Source: Streptomyces sp. NRRL B-1347
Lineage (GTDB): Bacteria > Actinomycetota > Actinomycetes > Streptomycetales > Streptomycetaceae
Assembly: GCF_000720325.1 (NCBI RefSeq)
Contig: NZ_JOJM01000134.1
Span: 1-7,220 of the forward strand
Reading direction: 5' to 3'
DNA length: 7,220 bases
The position numbers were made by a program, and so were the translations under genes. How positions within the stretch are numbered: the first letter of the stretch is position 1; each line of letters opens with the position of its first letter. The notes under the pieces are model-generated. The model was not told where the DNA came from, did not search any database, and was given only the letters and a program-made list of their open reading frames with translations. Below are positions 5,694 through 7,220 of the stretch, one piece after another.

Positions 5694-5699
5694 ACGGTA
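5694..5699 (-). promoter_or_regulatory. Possible -10 box for a leaderless transcript
   Basis: TACCGT (minus strand) fits TANNNT and is followed by GGGGCC and then the GTG at 5687. That places the expected transcription start on or next to the start codon. No clear -35 is seen. Confidence 0.4.
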
Positions 5700-5725
5700 C
5701 GCCGGGAGAGTGAACGCGCTGTCGC

Positions 5726-5755
5726 GTGACAACACCCCGTACCGGTCGTTATTGG
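5726..5755 (+). promoter_or_regulatory. Possible promoter of the lipoprotein gene
   Basis: GTGACA (5726-5731) matches five of six bases of the -35 consensus. About 18 bases later TATTGG (5750-5755) is a poor -10. The stretch is AT-richer than its surroundings, which fits a promoter, but the assignment is weak. Confidence 0.25.
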
Positions 5756-5832
5756 GAACACAGGGGGCTCGACCCGGTGGGCGCCGCACGGCGGTCACCG
5801 ACGCGTGGAAAGGCTTGGGGGTCGGCAGGGCG

Positions 5833-6639
5833 ATGGGGCAGCAGCGCAGACACACGGGCACGGCGGCCGTCGCGGCCGCGGTGGGCCTCATGACGCTCGC
5901 CACGGGCTGTTCGGGCGGCGGTGCCGCCGCGAGCGACGACCCCGCCAAGGAGGTGCGGGACGCCGCCGACTCGCTGGTGAGCGCGGGCACCTCCAAGGCG
6001 CGTACGTCCATGGAGATGGCCAGCGGCGGCACCCGTGTGACCATCCGGGGGCACGGGGTGTACGACTACCGGCGGCGGCAGGGACGCCTCGACGTCGTGC
6101 TGCCGCAGGACCCGGCGGACCGCGGCCGGCGCAGGCCGCCGGTCACGGAGCTGATGACGGGCGGGGACCTCTACATGAAGAACCGCGGCGCCGGGGTGCC
6201 CGCCGACAAGTGGGTGCGGGTCGAGACGGCGTCCCTCTCCGACGGGAACCTCGTCACGGGCGGCGCCACCGATCCGCTCCTCGCCGCCGAACTGCTGCGC
6301 GGGGCGCGACGGGTGACGTACGTGCGCGAGACGCGCGTCGACGGCGTCGCCGTGCGGCACTACCGGGGCGTGGCCGATCTGGCGGGCGCGGCGTCGGCGG
6401 CGTCGGCGCAGTACCGGGACGCGCTGCGGGCGGCGGTGGCGAAAGGGTTCAGCAAGGGCGGTGTTCCGTTCGACGCGTACGTCGACGAGCGGGGGCGGCT
6501 GCGCAAGCTGCGTCACCAGTTCCAGGTGGCCAACGCGGAGGTCGCGTCGACGACCTCGCTGTACGGGTTCGGGGCGCCGGTGCGGGTGCGGCTGCCGCCG
6601 GAGAAGGACATCTACGCCGGGAAGATCGCCGAGCGGTAG
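5833..6639 (+). CDS. Lipoprotein, LppX/LolA-like
   Basis: This 268-residue secreted lipoprotein has a signal peptide with R5-R6, a hydrophobic Ala/Val core (11-20) and the lipobox LATGC with C26, followed by a Gly/Ala/Ser linker. The mature part shows an early helix (PAKEVRDAADSLVSAG, 37-52), alternating short strands, a GGDLYMKNRGAG...KWVRVE segment (110-131), a DPLLAAELLRGA helix (148-158) and a VRETRVDGVAVRHYRGVADL strand pair (164-183). That order is like actinobacterial LppX/LprG-type or LolA-like lipid-binding lipoproteins, but I judge this from pattern only. It would be anchored outside the membrane, perhaps binding a lipid or sensing the envelope. The ATG at 5833 has only a weak AGGG upstream; a TTG at 5815 in the same frame is an alternative. 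It is divergent from the 52-residue gene, with 145 bases between the starts. Confidence 0.82.
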   Translation: MGQQRRHTGTAAVAAAVGLMTLATGCSGGGAAASDDPAKEVRDAADSLVSAGTSKARTSMEMASGGTRVTIRGHGVYDYRRRQGRLDVVLPQDPADRGRRRPPVTELMTGGDLYMKNRGAGVPADKWVRVETASLSDGNLVTGGATDPLLAAELLRGARRVTYVRETRVDGVAVRHYRGVADLAGAASAASAQYRDALRAAVAKGFSKGGVPFDAYVDERGRLRKLRHQFQVANAEVASTTSLYGFGAPVRVRLPPEKDIYAGKIAER

Positions 6640-6700
6640 CGGCTGGGTGGTGGCGGCTGGGCGGTGGCGGCCGTGCGGTAGCGGCTGTGCGGTGGCCGCA
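6633..6700 (+). repeat. 14-bp tandem repeat, nearly five copies
   Basis: Units begin at 6633, 6647, 6661, 6675 and 6689 with exact 14-base spacing and a consensus of GCGGTRGCGGCTGK; the last copy is incomplete and diverged (GCGGTGGCCGCA). The stop codon TAG of the lipoprotein gene (6637-6639) lies inside the first unit. The final unit also forms a small hairpin, TGCGG-TGG-CCGCA (6688-6700), that could help end transcription. Confidence 0.8.
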
Positions 6701-6809
6701 TATCGATGGCTGATAGTCGCAATATGGTCCGTCCGTGCCATGCGCGGTACGTAGGCCGCTCCCTACTCTAGGAAGCCGGTACCGGCACAACCGTGGTCAG
6801 GAAGAGGTG

Positions 6810-7004
6810 GTGAACGTGGCTCTGGTGCGCGGCACGGCGGTTCAGGACCACGTTGCCCTCGCCGAGATCGAGCTGTGCGGCGAACTGATCATCGCGGCGT
6901 CCGCTGCGCGTGGTGAGCGGCTCAGTGCGGACCGGATCGACGAGGTGCTGCGGGTCTCCGACGGCCAGCCCGACGACAGCCCGCCCCCGGGGTCGGGGTC
7001 GTAG
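6810..7004 (+). CDS. Small conserved-looking hypothetical protein (64 aa)
   Basis: The frame from GTG 6810 encodes 64 residues. Residues 1-47 look like a folded small protein: a VALVRGTAVQDHVALAEI strand/helix start, CGELIIAASAARGE, then SADRIDEVLRV, a helix with regular charge spacing. The last 17 residues are a Pro/Gly/Ser/Asp tail. Hydrophobic residues repeat every three to four positions, unlike the Arg/Pro-rich shadow frames in this DNA, and I recall similar small Streptomyces proteins of unknown function. AGGAAGAGG (6799-6807) precedes it; spacing allows either GTG 6810 or GTG 6816. A TACTCT box at 6764-6769 could be its -10. No membrane segment or known motif is seen, so no function is given. 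Confidence 0.75.
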   Translation: MNVALVRGTAVQDHVALAEIELCGELIIAASAARGERLSADRIDEVLRVSDGQPDDSPPPGSGS

Positions 7005-7005
7005 C

Positions 7006-7039
7006 CCCCTGCCTGCGAGACCCCTGCCCGCGAGGCCCC
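7006..7039. repeat. 15-bp direct repeat, two copies plus a partial
   Basis: CCCCTGCCTGCGAGA (7006-7020) is followed at once by CCCCTGCCCGCGAGG (7021-7035) and CCCC. Two bases differ. It begins just after the stop of the 64-residue gene. Confidence 0.6.
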
Positions 7040-7072
7040 GGCCTCGTGGGCGCCCGCCGCTACCGCGGCGGG
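7031..7072 (+). terminator. Double hairpin after the 64-aa gene
   Basis: CGAGGCC-CC-GGCCTCG (7031-7046) is followed by CCCGCCGC-TACC-GCGGCGGG (7053-7072), an 8-bp perfect stem with a 4-base loop. Together they are a convincing GC-only terminator some 27-68 bases after the stop. Confidence 0.6.
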
Positions 7073-7083
7073 TTCTCCCACCC
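7054..7083. repeat. Palindromic intergenic repeat, copy 1
   Basis: This 30-base unit is a CCGCCGC-TACC-GCGGCGG hairpin plus a GTTCTCCCACCC tail. It recurs 102 bases later with two differences in the tail. Confidence 0.65.
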
Positions 7084-7098
7084 GCCCACCCGGAACTC

Positions 7099-7117
7099 CC
7101 CGGCTTCGCCAGCCGGG
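7099..7117. repeat. Hairpin between the two repeat copies
   Basis: CCCGGCT-TCGCC-AGCCGGG is a perfect 7-bp stem with a 5-base loop. Confidence 0.55.
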
Positions 7118-7155
7118 CCCTGACGCGGAGCGCTGCGGGTTGTTCGTTCGGGTGT

Positions 7156-7185
7156 CCGCCGCTACCGCGGCGGGATTTCCCACCC
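7156..7185. repeat. Palindromic intergenic repeat, copy 2
   Basis: The same CCGCCGC-TACC-GCGGCGG hairpin as copy 1, with tail GATTTCCCACCC. It ends exactly where the sequencing adapter begins. Confidence 0.65.
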
Positions 7186-7220
7186 TGTCTCTTATACACA
7201 TCTGACGCTGCCGACGAATA
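7185..7220 (-). other. Nextera/Tn5 sequencing adapter left at the contig end
   Basis: CTGTCTCTTATACACATCT (7185-7203) is the 19-bp Tn5 mosaic end and GACGCTGCCGACGA (7204-7217) completes the reverse complement of the Illumina Nextera read-1 adapter. The three last bases would be the start of the i5 index. This is library DNA, not genome; real sequence ends at about 7184. Confidence 0.98.

Noticed and set aside
3644..5713. Long plus-strand frame of 689 residues
   Set aside because: It lies antisense to the FAD oxidoreductase, whose minus-strand frame has clear motifs; composition is that of a shadow frame.
5444..5761. N-terminal extension of the FAD enzyme to 5761
   Set aside because: It would bury the Tat signal in the middle of the protein and overlap the 52-residue gene in another frame.
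6698..6726. Imperfect inverted repeat with ATAT ends (ATATCGA...TCGCAATAT)
   Set aside because: The arms match only with gaps; too weak to call an operator.
6768..7201. Two minus-strand frames of 143 and 119 residues at the right end
   Set aside because: Their first residues (MYKRQ, MCIRDR) are encoded by the sequencing adapter and they run antisense to the 64-residue gene; they are artefacts.

Overview
The window is about 7.2 kb of very GC-rich DNA. It reads as an ordinary Streptomyces (or close relative) chromosomal region. Supporting signs are the strong G/C third-position bias, GTG starts, Tat and lipoprotein signals, a DUF397 protein, GC-rich hairpins without U-tracts as terminators, and small actinobacterial hypothetical proteins. 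The last 36 bases are not genomic: 7185-7217 match the reverse complement of the Illumina Nextera (Tn5) read-1 adapter, so this is a raw contig end.

Layout, left to right. (1) 1-402, minus: the N-terminal end of a Pro/Gly/Ala-rich, probably disordered protein that runs off the left edge. (2) 498-1266, minus: a two-gene unit, a DUF397 protein followed 1 base later by a GNAT acetyltransferase. (3) 1409-2569, plus: a membrane-anchored cell-wall hydrolase with an SLT lytic transglycosylase domain and an NlpC/P60 (C40) peptidase domain. (4) 2828-3529, plus: a PAP2-family lipid phosphatase behind a 258-base leader and ended by a perfect hairpin. (5) 3530-3853: an intergenic stretch with hairpins, a terminator for the gene arriving from the right, and a doubtful minus-strand small ORF. 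(6) 3854-5443, minus: a Tat-exported FAD-dependent oxidoreductase of the berberine-bridge-enzyme type with both covalent FAD attachment residues. (7) 5529-5687, minus: a 52-residue Cys-containing protein, probably leaderless. (8) 5833-6639, plus: a lipoprotein resembling the LppX/LolA fold group. (9) 6633-6700: a 14-bp tandem repeat starting on that gene's stop codon. (10) 6810-7004, plus: a 64-residue hypothetical protein. (11) 7005-7184: hairpins and repeats, then the adapter.

Functionally, the central plus-strand pair fits envelope work: one enzyme cuts glycan strands and peptides, the other probably dephosphorylates a lipid carrier or related lipid phosphate. Two further products (the FAD enzyme and the LppX-like protein) carry lipoprotein signals. 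DUF397 and GNAT are translationally coupled, but no helix-turn-helix partner for DUF397 is in view. I see no defence system, CRISPR array, transposase, integrase, tRNA or biosynthetic cluster. The most unusual items are small: the adapter end, the tandem and palindromic repeats, and the small Cys protein.
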